A DNA stretch of 64,000 bases from Apostichopus japonicus (taxonomy: Eukaryota; Echinodermata; Holothuroidea; Aspidochirotida; Stichopodidae), in NCBI RefSeq assembly GCF_037975245.1, contig NC_092563.1, forward strand, positions 10,257,001 to 10,321,000. The letters are read 5' to 3'. The position numbers and the translations under genes were made by a program. The notes beneath the pieces are model-generated. The model worked only from the letters and a program-made list of their open reading frames with translations. It was not told where the DNA came from and did no database searches. How positions within the stretch are numbered: the first letter of the stretch is position 1; each line of letters starts with the position of its first letter. Positions 24,725 to 36,584 of this stretch are shown here, piece by piece.

Positions 24725-25262
24725 ACCGTGCCGACAAAAAAGACAAAGTTACTGCAGTTTAGCAGTTGTCATAGACAGAACTCCATGTTTCCTCATCTTA
24801 CGGATCAGAATGTATGTAAAGTTGTTGCTTATTTGGAATTTTCTTTGGGAAGAGTTTTTTCTTTGTGTTTAATTTGGAATACCAAAGGCACGAGCCAACA
24901 ACAAAGACAAAGTACCTGCAGTGTAGCAGTCATCATAGACAGTACTCCATGTTTTCTCATCCCACGGATCAGCATATATCTAAAGTTGTTGCTTATTTGA
25001 AATTGACTTTGAGAAGAGTTGTTTCTTGCGTTTAATCTGGAATACCAAAAGGCATTTGCCAACAACAAAGACATAGTCACTGTAGTGTAGCAGTCATCAT
25101 ACACAGCACTCCATGTTTTCTCATCCCATGGATCAGAATTTTTCTAAAGTTGTTGCTTATTTGAAATTGACTTTGGGAAGAGTTGTTTCTTTGTCTTTAA
25201 TCTAGAAACAAAAGGCATGTGCAAAAAAATAAAGACCAAGTAACTGCACTGTAGCATTTGAA
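24725..25262. repeat. 164-bp tandem repeat, about 3.2 copies
   Basis: GTTGTTGCTTATTTG starts at 24821, 24985 and 25149, an exact 164-bp period. Each unit carries ACTCCATGTTT(T/C)CTCATC and a GTCATCATAGACAG-like segment. Frames of 90-150 codons over this interval arise from the repeat. Confidence 0.93.
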
Positions 25263-26143
25263 AATGTTGGCACTTTTAAGTTGACTTAATTCCACAAGAC
25301 AATACTTTTATAGCCTAAATTGTTCGTTTTACATTTAATGGGATATAATAAATGGACCTCTGGAATAGGAAGGTAGTAGAGTAGAAAATCCCACATTCTG
25401 AATTGTTTGTGTTGTCATTGCTTTTTGCTCTCTCTTAAATGTAACTTTCTGCTGTGAGCGATTCAAACATGCATCCATATTGTTTACCTAATTACTAGGT
25501 AATAATTAACCTAAAACCTGTATAAAATATTTACTAAACGGGTGCGATGTAAACTTTTCTGGCAAAATTTTACATAACAGTATTGTATTTGCGTTACATA
25601 ATAAACATGTAAAACTTTACAAACCAGCAGTTAAATATACATCCAGAAGTATAAACGAGAGAGCACTATTGTGTGTTGAGAGTCCATTAAGTATCATCTT
25701 GACACAGATGACAAATGAACACCATATGGTGGTAATTCTACTCACTGAAGCAGAACTTTGACACCCAGAAGGCCAAAAAATGTGCACTAGAGTGTTAATT
25801 ATACTCCCTGAAGTGCAATTTTGACACCCAGAAGTGCTAACAAATGAACACTTTATGGTGTTAATTTTACTTCCTGAAGTGTCATGTTGACACCCAGAAG
25901 TTTTAACAAATGAACACTTTATTGTGTTAATTTTACTCCCTGTAGTGTACCTTCAACACCAGGAAGTGTTATTTTGACACTTGTATGGGTGTTGTTAAGG
26001 CAACACTCGCAAAGTGTTATATTATGTTACACTTCTGAAGTGTTAATTTAACCCGGTGGGTGTTGTCCCTAATCCAAACAGGGTGGGGTGTTAAATTCAA
26101 CACTTTACGATTCAAATTTAACACTTCATTTTTTTGAGTTATA

Positions 26144-27980
26144 ACTGATGAAACAAGTCTGATGTAAATCAAGCGATCCTCGACTAGGGAGTCATTCTAG
26201 TATTTTAGCTGAACCTTGTGCACATCGACTCCACTTTCATTTCTGTTGTTCTCAGATTCTGGACGAAATAATAACTAACAGATTTCAAAGCCCACGTGGT
26301 TATATGCGTATCTATTACTTAACTTTGTATGGAAAAAGGTACCGTATCCCTTTATAACTGTTTGGGCCTATGCCAATCTTCATGCAGTGTCTGCACTCCT
26401 TTCCACTGTATGTGTCCTCTCCCGTCCACAAAGTTATATTGCGTACTTTTACAGAGGGAGTGAGTAATACCATAAAGAACAGCTGTACTTCAACTATTTC
26501 CAGTAGTTTCTAAATTTTCCCAAATTGAAGAAATCTTTAAATTTAAGTTTTAGTTCAATTTAACGATATCTCTAGGTTTATCTTATACACATACTAAATT
26601 GCTAAACACGAGTACAAAATAACGTGATGATTTTGAAGTGTTAAAATTCTTTTTAAATAGACAAAAGTAAGTTTACATGTACGTAACAATACACGGAAAA
26701 AAGGAGAAATCATTCTATACCCGAACTACATAGGCTAACAGGGAACAAGTGAAACACGTGGGGTTCAAGAGAGAAACCCCGTCCCCTTTTACCGACTTCA
26801 AACAAATCTTTGAAACAATACGTAATAATTAATCCATTGATATCGCCCGCGACTACCATTTTATTTGTCGACCTGCTCAAAAGTTTAAAGAGATAGTGTC
26901 TCATTGGGAGGAACATTAACGGTAAGGTTCAAGCCCTCTTTTCATATGAAAGTTGTTACTTTTCCCTCTAGAAGCAGAAAAATCAGAGAGAGTAGCCGAG
27001 GTGATGATGAAGATCCTGGAATATTGTACTATCACTTTACAATATGAATTTAAGTGTGTACAAACGATTAATTAATAATAAATATTGTGCTTTTAATTAC
27101 CCATAAATTTGTTGCACTTTAAACCTACTGCCATTATTGAACCAACACGATCGCCAGATACAAGGGGGGTTATCACAATGCCAGGAATAAGTAAACGATT
27201 ATGATAAGTGATATTAAGTAGCAAACAATGCATGGGATATTAATATCGAACACCGGTTAAGTTCGTTATAGGATATATAAACAATAGACTGATATGCACA
27301 ATGCACCTTCATTCGGCTAACTGATTGAATTTATATTTGTAAATGTATTTCTATTATATATTTATTACTGTTTAGTCAAAGTCAATTCTTAACAGACCAT
27401 TTCAGTACTGACACTGTACATGAACGTAAAACACGATGGATATATGCTGTAACGTATATCAAGGGGTATATTTTTACTTAGTCCACAATGTCCACAATGT
27501 ATTCTCGGAGTTTACAGCCAGTAGCTTGATTAATTAGTTTATTCTTGGTAGCTTTATCTGTCATTTTGTTTGATGTAACTCTTGTCCCAGATATGCTCTG
27601 ATTGTCAATCATTTTAAGATTAAAACGTGTCGATATTTCTTTATGTTTAATCTATTCAACTAGAAGATTAGAATTGATATGAAATTAAAGACCGTATCCC
27701 TTCCTGTCATGCTCTTTAGCAGCAAGCTTTCACACACATAAACTCCCACACCCTACCCCCCCCCCCAACCCTACCCCTAAACCATCATCATCATAGTTGC
27801 ATAGGTTTTACGGGTGTCGTAGAAACTTGGAATTACCGCTTCAAGGCTCAAAATAATCGATTCAAAATTCAAGTTGATTGCCCACTATTTTATTCTCGTT
27901 TTCTCTCAAATTAATGTAAATACTTACGGTGTAATAAATTTAAGCTTCTTTGTATCTGCAATTACAATGCCTGTGTGTTT
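26144..27980. other. Noncoding stretch upstream of the CUB gene
   Basis: No gene is recognised. A C-run lies at about 27760. Signal-peptide or earlier exons of the CUB/LDLa gene could lie here, but I could not identify them. Confidence 0.45.
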
Positions 27981-27987
27981 AAAACAG

Positions 27988-28140
27988 ACTTATGATGCTT
28001 GCGATTGCATTCTAATGAGAGCTACAAGTCTCCATGTGGCAGCTAAAACCGTAGGCCTGAGCGAGAATAGTATGACGTGCTACTTTAAAATTGTGGTAAC
28101 TAGTGGAAGTGAAGCATATACCCCTAAAATATTATTATTA
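27988..28140 (+). CDS. Possible half-CUB exon (upstream of CUB/LDLa gene)
   Basis: After an AAAACAG acceptor, the frame reads TYDACDCILMRATS and on to MTCYFKIV. The spacing between cysteines (about 23 residues) and the later I(L)L match the first half of the CUB domain encoded at 29781-29929 (24 residues between Cys, then RILLQ). It could be the first half of an additional CUB domain, as expected of a two-CUB NETO-type protein. Problem: the frame runs into an (ATT)n tract with a stop at about 28141; the only GT donor is earlier (GTAACT at 28096), cutting the domain short. The second half of such a CUB was not found. It may be a decayed exon. Confidence 0.35.
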
Positions 28141-29780
28141 TAATTATTATTATTATTATTATTTTTAATGAGCAAGTTACTCCGAAGCACAAATCACTAA
28201 TGAAAGTGACAATTTTCAAGTAACTTCCACTTTACATGTGTGACGTCAGGAAAAAAGAAACACATGGCAATTAAAGTCTTACTCTTCCGGAAGGGTTAAT
28301 ATAAGATCATGTTTAAAACAGATTCGTCGCTTTTGTCTTGATGAAAGAGTCTGAGAAACTGGGGCGTAAACACTTCACATTGATGCCTATAACAAGCTGG
28401 TGAATATGTTTCTATATAGGGGAATTAAAGGAGCTTCACACAGTGCATTAATTATGTTCCATACTACTTCTACACAACACGTCGTTTCTTCAATGTTTCC
28501 ATCACATGTTGTTGCAAAGTCAAGACAACACTTGACTTAACAGATTATCTTGTTAAGTACAAAATAACTATAAAAGTAAACATTGGTAAACATGATAACT
28601 TATCAAGGAAAAACTGATTCCGTCCTTTCATGTTGAAGCAGAACTAAGACAACATTTTAAGTTATATATTATCTTGTTTCTTCAGAAGAATTTGCAGAAT
28701 GGTGGTAAACAGAGATTAAACAATTGTTTAATTAACGGTGGTAAACAAGAGTGCTAATCATATCCGAGTGATTAAATTCATGTTATATACAATTAAATAG
28801 CTATAGGCTTCGCGATCCTTTGATTACCATCAGTTAACAATGGTCTAATATTAGCAGTTTAAAGAACGCGGTATCTGTATTTATTTATTTATTTATTCAA
28901 GAATGTACATCCCTGGGAAAATCAACATGAAAAAAAGCCAACACAAGAGAATTAATAAATCGCATCACAATTTTACAATAAATTTTTGATACCATAAAAT
29001 ATGAGATAGCCAAAACCACCCAAGAATCCAAACGTTACCAAATATGTAGTACAGCCATATCGCAGCAAATCCGCTCTTTAACTGCCCCATAATATAATTT
29101 AGTATATCCATTCAAAACTCAAAATGGAACGTTACGCGCTATTAACACTACAGTGTAGTGACCCCCCCCCCCCCCCCATTTTTTCAACCTCACAAAAATT
29201 CACAGCTATTTATACAACCTTGCGTTAACATCTAATTCTAAACCTCACCTAAATTATAATCTTACTGTGCCTCAATATAATATTTGACGTAAAAAATGTA
29301 CATGATCCCCACACTCTCTATATGGGGTCGGCAGCCCCAGGGGCAATACTGCCGTCTTTATAATATAATAGATCCTCCCCCCCCCCCGTCCCGCATGCAT
29401 ACACACTGTAGTCAACAAATCGACTGTCTTTTAGATAGAGGCAACAAGCGGTCTGCATAAGCCATTGTTAACAGTTTAGATGTAAATTTGCTGTTTCATT
29501 ACATTTCTATATAACGAAGACATCTCATTTGTTTTCGTAATTATATTTCAATGTTCTTTTTGGCCAGTCACATTATTGGAATTAACAAGACACTGACTTA
29601 TTCTGTGGTGGTTCGCCTTCTTTTCATAACCCTACGATATTCTGATTACCTCATTTAACCTGTTTTATGGGAAATACTGAACTAGTTATTAGCAAATACT
29701 TTCACTTACCTTTCTTGATTTACAACCTAGGAATGTTATTGACTTAACTTCCCTTTTTATTCCTCTTTTTCGGTTTCAAG
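28141..29780. other. Intron or intergenic sequence
   Basis: Starts with an (ATT)n microsatellite at 28141-28165. It contains a TTTATTTATTTATTTATT tract near 28880 and C-runs at 29161 and 29378. No exon was recognised despite a search for a CUB second half. Confidence 0.45.
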
Positions 29781-32431
29781 TTTACATGAATAAACATTGC
29801 CATGAGTACGTCACAAACAGCGGAGATCTCATCAAGTCTCAAGATACCCTCTACTACAAACCAGACTACAATTGTGGGATAGTTCTAAATGCAGATCGTA
29901 ACCATGACAACAGCAGAATACTTCTACAGGTTAGTATTGGATACACTTAATATGCACACACTGTGCTTTTGACAGCAGCATAAAACAATCATATAAGTAC
30001 AATCCATAGTTGTGGTAGAACATTAAAATGGTGTACTCTCTTTATATTTTCTAAATCATTCTACTGAACTTTGGAAGATTAGGGAATCATCTTCAAGCAG
30101 TACCCGAGTTATCAACAACAATCACTCTGCCTCGTAGCAGCCTCCACTTCGGCATGCTCTTCTGGTGATCTGGAAATAACCATGCTGGAGAAAATGTTGG
30201 TATCGACGGAGATAGGGGTGGCGCTAAGTAAGTGGGAGGGGGACGGCTAGGGAAATGTAGCACTTGACAGTTGGAAAATTAGTTATGAAAAATGGTTCAC
30301 ATTAAAGACCTTTGAACACTTCCACGTGAATTTTCATGTTTTAACATCCATCATTCTGCTTCTGGCATTATTTACAGATCGATGACGTCAACATCGCGTC
30401 AGACTTTGACTGCCAGTCTAGTTTCCTTGAAGTTTCCCCGGTAATGCGGCGATCATCGGAAAGTTCGAGTAGTCTCCGGATTTGTAATAAAACCCAAACG
30501 CCAAGCTACATCGTGTCAGAGGGGTCATATCTTAGCCTCCACATGGTTAATAAAGGCACTGGCGTCGGTAGAGGCTTCACCGGTGTATTCGCGGTCATCT
30601 TTCCAACCAGTAAGCAAATCTCCTCCATTCACTGTAAAACTGTCAACATGATACATGTATGGTTAATACTCATTTACGCTGTTTAATCATCTTTATACAA
30701 GGCATCTAGTTTGATTGAGATAAATAACATCAAGGGTCACGAACATGACACATATATGTCATATCCACCAGTCTTGTAAGAACATAGAATTAATATTTCA
30801 TTATTTGGTTCACTGATTTAATATGACTTTCTTTTTATCCAAGTAATTTCCACATGTAGCCAAATCCTAAACCATCTTCGTGTTGTTTTATTATTCTGTA
30901 GACAAACTCTTATCGTGTCGTGAACCTGACTTCTACCACTGTGCTAATGGATTTTGTATTTATCATGACTTAACGTGTGACACGGTTAACCATTGCGGCG
31001 ATGATTCTGATGAAGACCTAGAATACTGTCAGGGTAAAATTAAACTTAGATCACTTTAGCACGAAATACTTAAATATTGGGCACCCTAACCAGGCGCAGT
31101 AAATTATATGTTGATCCAACTGGTTCTCCTTGCTTGCTATATTGTTCTGTCAACTTTTCCTATTCAGCTCATGATGTTATATTTTATGAGCTATCGGCTG
31201 GTGTGTGTTCTACTACGATGAATTCATTCATTCCATTCTTTGTAACAATCTTGTTTCTACCCATATTCTGTGTCATATAGCTCCTTTTGAGTCAGGACAA
31301 AGTAACCTCTCGTCCTCGCTTCCTCGCCCCATCTGGAGATTACCATTTGCTTTATAGATTTAGCTTCCAGCTGCATGAAAAGAGAGTGATTTGTAACACC
31401 TGTAAATCACCACTACTACGAACACAAGACTGCAGGAGAATTTTTTTTTAAGGGGAGGGGGACATCCTTCTGAGTCGTTCAGAAAGTCTTTGCCACTTAC
31501 TTGGCGTGTTGTAGTATTGGACCACACAGTTAAAGTTATAAGTGGCGCAGTAAAACTATACTTCTTACTAATGAGGAATGAGTGAATTATGATTTCACAT
31601 ATATTTTGACTTGTCTTTTCAGAAGAAGACGACATAAGATGGATGGACGTCAAGAAGGGCCCAATATCAATTGTGGAGATAGCGTTCACGCTAATCGCTC
31701 TTCTTATCATATTTACTGTAATAGGTGTCGTAGTCTCTCACTGCTGCTCAGAATTTGTCCAAAAAAGAAAGAGGGAAGCGGACAGCAATTTTGTAACAGG
31801 CAAAACCTTAGGCCTAATGCGACGAAACTCCATTACTGTCCAACAGCCCGGTGCTCGGTTACCTGTGCAAAGGTCCACGTCCATTGATCTATCAGCAAGA
31901 AATGCTGCACAAGAGGATTTGAACTACTTGCACAAAATATCCACCTCGGGTTCCGATGACGTTTTTGTAACTTCAAGTGAAGTGGACACACGAAGGAAAC
32001 TGTCATCATACAGAGAGGTCACAAACAAACGAATAGCGACCAATGTAAATGAAATACAGAAACATACCACACAGCAGCCATACGAGGGACTCAAAGAAAG
32101 AACCAGGCGGAAGAACTCCACATCAAAAACTGTCTCTTTCACGATAGGAGATGAAAACGGTAACAATGAGGACACCACAGATGAAAGAGCGGCTTTGTTG
32201 GAAGGCATTACAGAAGACACCGAGCTAGAGACACGAACACAAACTGTTTGTGAAAGGTCAGTTTCACTATCAGAAACGGAAAGTAACGAAGAGGGGGCGC
32301 TGTCTCTAACGGAGTGTGACCATAGAAAGCAGAGAAGACCGCTACAACGAGAAGCACACATTGAAATATATGAAACAAGCCGGCAACAAAATAGAGGCAC
32401 ACATTCACTCCCCTTAGAAACTGAAATTTGA
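29781..32431 (+). CDS. CUB - LDLa - transmembrane protein, 3' part of gene (NETO-like layout)
   Basis: Four exons join in phase: 29781-29929, 30378-30609, 30902-31033 and 31623-32431 (TGA at 32429), about 439 residues. Exons 1-2 encode a CUB domain (residues ~5-125): HCHEYV, then DYNC, IDDVN...FDC, and a closing GRGFTGVFAVIF strand. Exon 3 encodes one LDL-receptor class A repeat with six cysteines and the Ca-binding CGDDSDE motif. Exon 4 starts EEDDIRWMDVKKGP, then a membrane segment (IAFTLIALLIIFTVIGVVV), CC, a basic stop-transfer stretch and a ~235-residue Ser/Thr/Glu-rich tail. The tail has RRNS and RKNS phosphosite-like motifs, an acidic dileucine (ERAALL) and a C-terminal TEI that fits a class I PDZ ligand. 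Type I membrane protein; the extracellular side binds unknown ligands. NETO proteins have CUB-CUB-LDLa-TM and a PDZ-binding end, so NETO-like is plausible but unproven. The 5' end is missing or unrecognised. Confidence 0.85.
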
Positions 32432-32442
32432 AGGCCAATATA

Positions 32443-32448
32443 AATAAA
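32443..32448 (+). terminator. Poly(A) signal AATAAA of CUB/LDLa gene
   Basis: AATAAA lies 12 bases after the stop codon. A second AATAAA occurs near 32900, which would give a longer 3' UTR. Which is used cannot be told from sequence. Confidence 0.55.
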
Positions 32449-32449
32449 A

Positions 32450-33065
32450 CGTAACTATCGAATCTCAAGTTAGCAATGGACTGAATGGACACTGCTAGCG
32501 TCATCATGCATTCAAACAGGGTTTAAATAAGAAAAGAAAAACTCGCTCTTTGCGCGTTTTGTTCGGTCTTCATGTTCTCGCTGATGTAAGTATCAGTCTA
32601 AGGGGAAGGGGGTTGAGGGGGAGGGGGGCACATCCCGGGAAGACATCTGTGTCACTTAAGGAATTATGACAATTCATAGGACAGACTCATGCTCGCTGCA
32701 GTTTATCGACATCGCTACCAGCTCTACCGTCGGTCATTTCGTTTCTTTTCCTTACTTTTCTCTATTTGTCGTTCTTTTCTTTTCTTTTATCTTTTGACAT
32801 TTTCTTTCATTTACAAGTCGTTGCAATAGAAAGAAGTCGATTGTGACGCATGACAGGGTAACGTACAAGTACTAAACCGTCATACCAAAGAGTTTTGTAA
32901 ATAAAATAGAGTCTAAAGTCAAGATGCCACTTGTTTTCCACCTCTTCAATCTATCTCCAGTATATGGTGCTACATGTTACAAAACAAAGCAGGATTTTAT
33001 TACCTTCTTGTTTTTTAAGTAAAGATCAGATGAACACACATTCTCGCCTTGTTTCAAAAAGTACT
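32450..33065. other. 3' flank, noncoding
   Basis: G-rich patch near 32600 and a CTTTTCTTTTC tract near 32760; nothing else recognisable. Part may be 3' UTR of the CUB/LDLa gene. Confidence 0.45.
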
Positions 33066-33076
33066 TGAGCAATGTG

Positions 33077-33290
33077 AGTATTACCAAGTTATATTTAGTA
33101 TTACCAGTACTGGTTGTACTGGTAGTACTACCAGTCTTGGTAGTATTGGTAGTACTACCAGTATTGGTAGTACTTCCAGTATTAGTTAGTATTACCAAGT
33201 TATATTTAGTATTAACAGTATTGGTAGTACTACCAGTACTGATAGTACTTCCAGTACTACCACTATTAGTTAGTATTACCAAGTTATATT
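33077..33290. repeat. Minisatellite of TTGGTAGTACTACCAGTA type with ~106-bp and ~86-bp higher order
   Basis: The 18-bp self-complementary unit TTGGTAGTACTACCAGTA recurs with drift. The block ATTACCAAGTTATATTT returns near 33083, 33191 and 33275 and separates clusters of the small unit. Valine/leucine-rich and Thr/Ser-rich frames on the two strands are repeat artefacts. Confidence 0.9.
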
Positions 33291-34850
33291 TTATAAATGA
33301 ATTGTGGGAACAGTTGGTTGTTCAGAACTGATAATCCAACATTTATTGTACATTATTACAAAAGGCTGTGTCCAATCATATAATTGCACTAGATTTCAAT
33401 GAACCAACCTTGATAGTTGATAGTTGACAGATACCTGCCTCTCGCTTATAGCAAGTTTATCTTTGCATAATCTGTCGTCTCATAATTTCTCTCAATCACA
33501 AAAGGTCAAGCCAGTGATTGAAATCAAATCTTTAACAACAATCACAGACTGAGCTCTACCAGAGTCGCATAAACATGACTTGATCAATTCTGGAATGAGT
33601 CATGGAGTATCTCTCTCGTGTTTTTCAGGTCATTCATCTTTTCATACAAACTGATAACTACAAAAATGTAGAGGTTAATGACATATCTAACGACGTTCAG
33701 GACACGTCACCACAATATGAATTAATTTTTAACCTTTCCTTCGTATAATCTAAACCACTCTTAAAAGTGACACAAATTAGTGTTCATTGTAAGTATAGTT
33801 TGTTAGATGCAAGTGAAGGACTCCCCTCCCAGAGGAGTTGAATGTAAACACAATCAATGGATCAAGTCCATGTATAACTGATGCCAAACAGAAATATTAA
33901 GAATTACAGTCAAATGTGTGTATCTATTCATTCAAAAGTTAAAGATGATAAGAATGTCTCTTCCTTTGGTTTGCATTTACATTTCACACTTCCTTTTTAC
34001 ATTCTGACGTTTCTGTATTCAGTTTTTTTTTTTTCATTTTAAAGGGAAGTAATATTAAAACAATCTGCTCAAACAGATTATTTTCCAGGGGCAGAAGTTT
34101 ATTGTTAAACAAAAATACTGGAACTTTCAGCATTTGGACCAAACCCACATCCCTGGAGCAATTTAATCACAAAGATTTAAATTTCTCAACTTGGATGATA
34201 TTTTGTAAATGCATCTGGCAACAGCAGTGTGGGTGGTATCAACAATAATAGGAAGTACTGTATAGCCGCATAGACCACTGGTAGGAGCAGTGTGGGTGTG
34301 TAGCATAGACCACTGTGACCCACTTTCTGGAGTCAAGAGTTTAGCTATTCGTAACATGTTACACACAATCAACAGAGATAGGGACAAGATTTAATGAGAT
34401 GGGGTTTTCACGAAACAGTTCAAAATATTTTCCTATCCAAGAAAAAAGACTACATACTGTAGTCTGCTACTAGAATATCCACTTTAAGGAAACGACTCAG
34501 AAGAGTCTAGCTGCTAATGGACTGAGTCAGTAAAGACATCATACCTAGAAAGTTACCTTCTTGTCCCATGATGAGCTAATCTTGTTTGCAGTGATTCAAG
34601 GATAGATACAATACGTGATTATGTTCTGGTAATATGACTGACGTAAGATCAAACAAGTACAGAGACTATTAATTAAATACTATTCAAGAGGCTACTAGGG
34701 AAATAAGCAATATGTGATAATGAAATTATATCCAGTCAAGTGAAATAATGTAATCTTGAAATGTAACAATTATGAGAAACTATTACCAATTATAATCTTA
34801 CATTTTGTTGTCTTCTTTATTATTTTGCAGTTTCAGTTTTCATTATGTTG
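33291..34850. other. Noncoding stretch
   Basis: No gene recognised. A local duplication of GAGCAGTGTGGGTG/ACAGCAGTGTGGGTG with CATAGACCACTG is seen at 34210-34320 and underlies the 74-codon minus frame there. Confidence 0.45.
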
Positions 34851-34854
34851 TTTA

Positions 34855-35420
34855 TGATGTAGTCTGTTTGTATGTGATGTAGTCTGTTTGTATAGGATGT
34901 AGTCTGATAGTATGTGATGTAATCTGCTTGTATGTGATGAAGTCTGTTTGTATGTGATGTAGTCTGTTTGTATATGATGTAGTCTGTTTGTATAGGATGT
35001 AGTCTGTTTGTACAGTATGTGATGTAGTCTGTTTGTATGTGATGAAGTCTGTTTGTATATGATGTAGTCTGTTTGTATGTGATGTTGTCTGTTTGTATAG
35101 GAATAGTCTGCTTGTATGTGATGTAGTATGTTTGTATGTGGTGAAGTCTGTATGTATGTGATGTCGTCTGTTTGTATATGATGTAGTCTGTTTGTATAGG
35201 ATGTAGTCTGTTTGTATGTGATGTAGTCTGTTTGTATGTGATGTTGTCTGTTTGTATAGGAATAGTCTGCTTATATGTGATGTAGTATGTTTGTATGTGG
35301 TGAAGTCTGTATGTATGTGATGTCGTCTGTTTGTATAGGATGTAGTCTGATTGTATGTGATGTAGTCTGTTTGTATGTGATGTAGTCTGTTTGTATGTGA
35401 TGTAGCCTGTTTGCAGTCTG
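34855..35420. repeat. 20-bp minisatellite, about 28 copies
   Basis: TGATGTAGTCTGTTTGTATG repeats almost without interruption with small variants (GATGAAGTC, GATGTTGTC, TATAGGA). Longer segments within it are themselves duplicated (compare 35070-35170 with 35240-35330). The minus-strand 160-codon frame starting here is a repeat product fused to the adjacent MITE. Confidence 0.95.
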
Positions 35421-35513
35421 TTGCATTAATAACCCCTTGTGGTTAAACTGACCTATCTTCATTAATGAACGACTTGTTATGATATGTGCCATCACAAGGT
35501 GATAACGAGTGGA

Positions 35514-36163
35514 CAAGGGCGGCGGAACCGGGGGGGCACAGGGGGCACGTGCCCCCCCACTTTTCCTCAGGTTAAAAATGTGCCCTTTTACTACATAAAA
35601 ATTGAGGTGTCTCAAGTTAGCAAGAGGCCAGGGAACCAGAATGAACACTCGGGAAGGGCCGTTTCCGGCCATCTGAGGGGTTTGTAAAACCAAAAATTTT
35701 CTTGTACGCTCCGCGCCAACTGATGGTGGCGCTCCGCTCAGATAGTTGTGCATACAACTTTGCCAATCCTGGCTACGCCCCTGACTTTAATGAATCTCTG
35801 TGGGTCAAACTCAAAGCTCTTTCGAATGGAAAATATTTGTTAAGATATTAACAAGAAATAAACTCTAATTCGGAAGATTCCTACATTAGCAACTAGCATG
35901 TTTTCTCCTCATTTTGTCTCAAAAGAAAACTTGTTCCTTGTTTCCCAATTTGCACATTGGATATTGCAGTGCTAGTATGCATATTTTCCTTGAAGGGGGT
36001 GGGGGGGGGGCGTTGATGGAGTGATGTGTATACGCAAATAAGATCATACAATAAGAGGTAAAAAGGGTACTTAATATAAGGCTGCATCAGTCCAATCGAA
36101 TTTCTGCAAAGTGCCCTTTGATGTCGGTGCCCCCCCAGATTTAAAGTGCTTCCGCCGCCCTTG
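35514..36163. mobile_element. hAT MITE (CAAGGGCGGCGGAA ends)
   Basis: The left end is CAAGGGCGGCGGAACCGG and the right end CTTCCGCCGCCCTTG. A perfect 8-bp TSD CGAGTGGA lies at 35506-35513 and 36164-36171. It holds one shared ~95-bp module at about 35645-35745. A second right-end-like sequence, GGCTACGCCCCTG, ends at about 35783 inside it, suggesting an older nested fragment. Confidence 0.93.
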
Positions 36164-36171
36164 CGAGTGGA

Positions 36172-36584
36172 GGTGGGTGGGGGGGGGAAGATCGCAGGGG
36201 AACAAACCATTGGGCAAATGGAAATGGTTTTGTGTTAGCAGTTTTTAAGATTCACAAAGGTGTGCAGGAAAATCCTCCCAGCCCCACCCTAACCTACCTA
36301 AGTCCCAACTGCCACTATCACAGTTCACAATTACAAAGATTGGAATACATGGTTCAGCACTAGCAATATGTACTTAGTTAATAGTCCAGGTTGTTCACTG
36401 GTCTTGTTGTACATAAATAGACTACATGGCTTCAAATTAATACAGAGAGGACATAAATGCTATTGTATTTGGCAGACTTTGCCTTTCAATAAAGGGATAC
36501 GTATGATGTACATACTACAAAACATAGTGTCTACTGCTTCCATGAGATGATGATGATGATGATATTCGAATTGCAATTTTTCAG
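36172..36584. other. Noncoding stretch
   Basis: G-rich patch next to the MITE and an (ATG)n microsatellite at 36546-36563. No gene recognised. Confidence 0.45.

Larger units (their letters stand above)
23049..26139. mobile_element. Candidate 3.1-kb TIR DNA transposon, decayed
   Basis: The left terminus reads CAAAAAAATGGAGTGTTGAA and the right terminus is the reverse complement of CAAAAAAATGAAGTGTTAAA, giving TIRs of about 23 bp. TATA lies directly outside both ends (23045-23048 and 26140-26143), a possible 4-bp TSD. Subterminal ACACTTCTGGGTGTCA-like repeats cluster at 25690-26060. Inside are a SAM-domain-like exon (to 23460), a second coding relic (from 24434) and a 164-bp tandem repeat. The superfamily is not assigned; TATA may be chance in AT-rich DNA. 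Confidence 0.55.

Noticed and set aside
34855-35753. Considered as a CRISPR-like array and as a 160-codon gene
   Set aside because: Units are contiguous 20-mers without spacers, in a eukaryotic genome; the frame is repeat plus MITE sequence.
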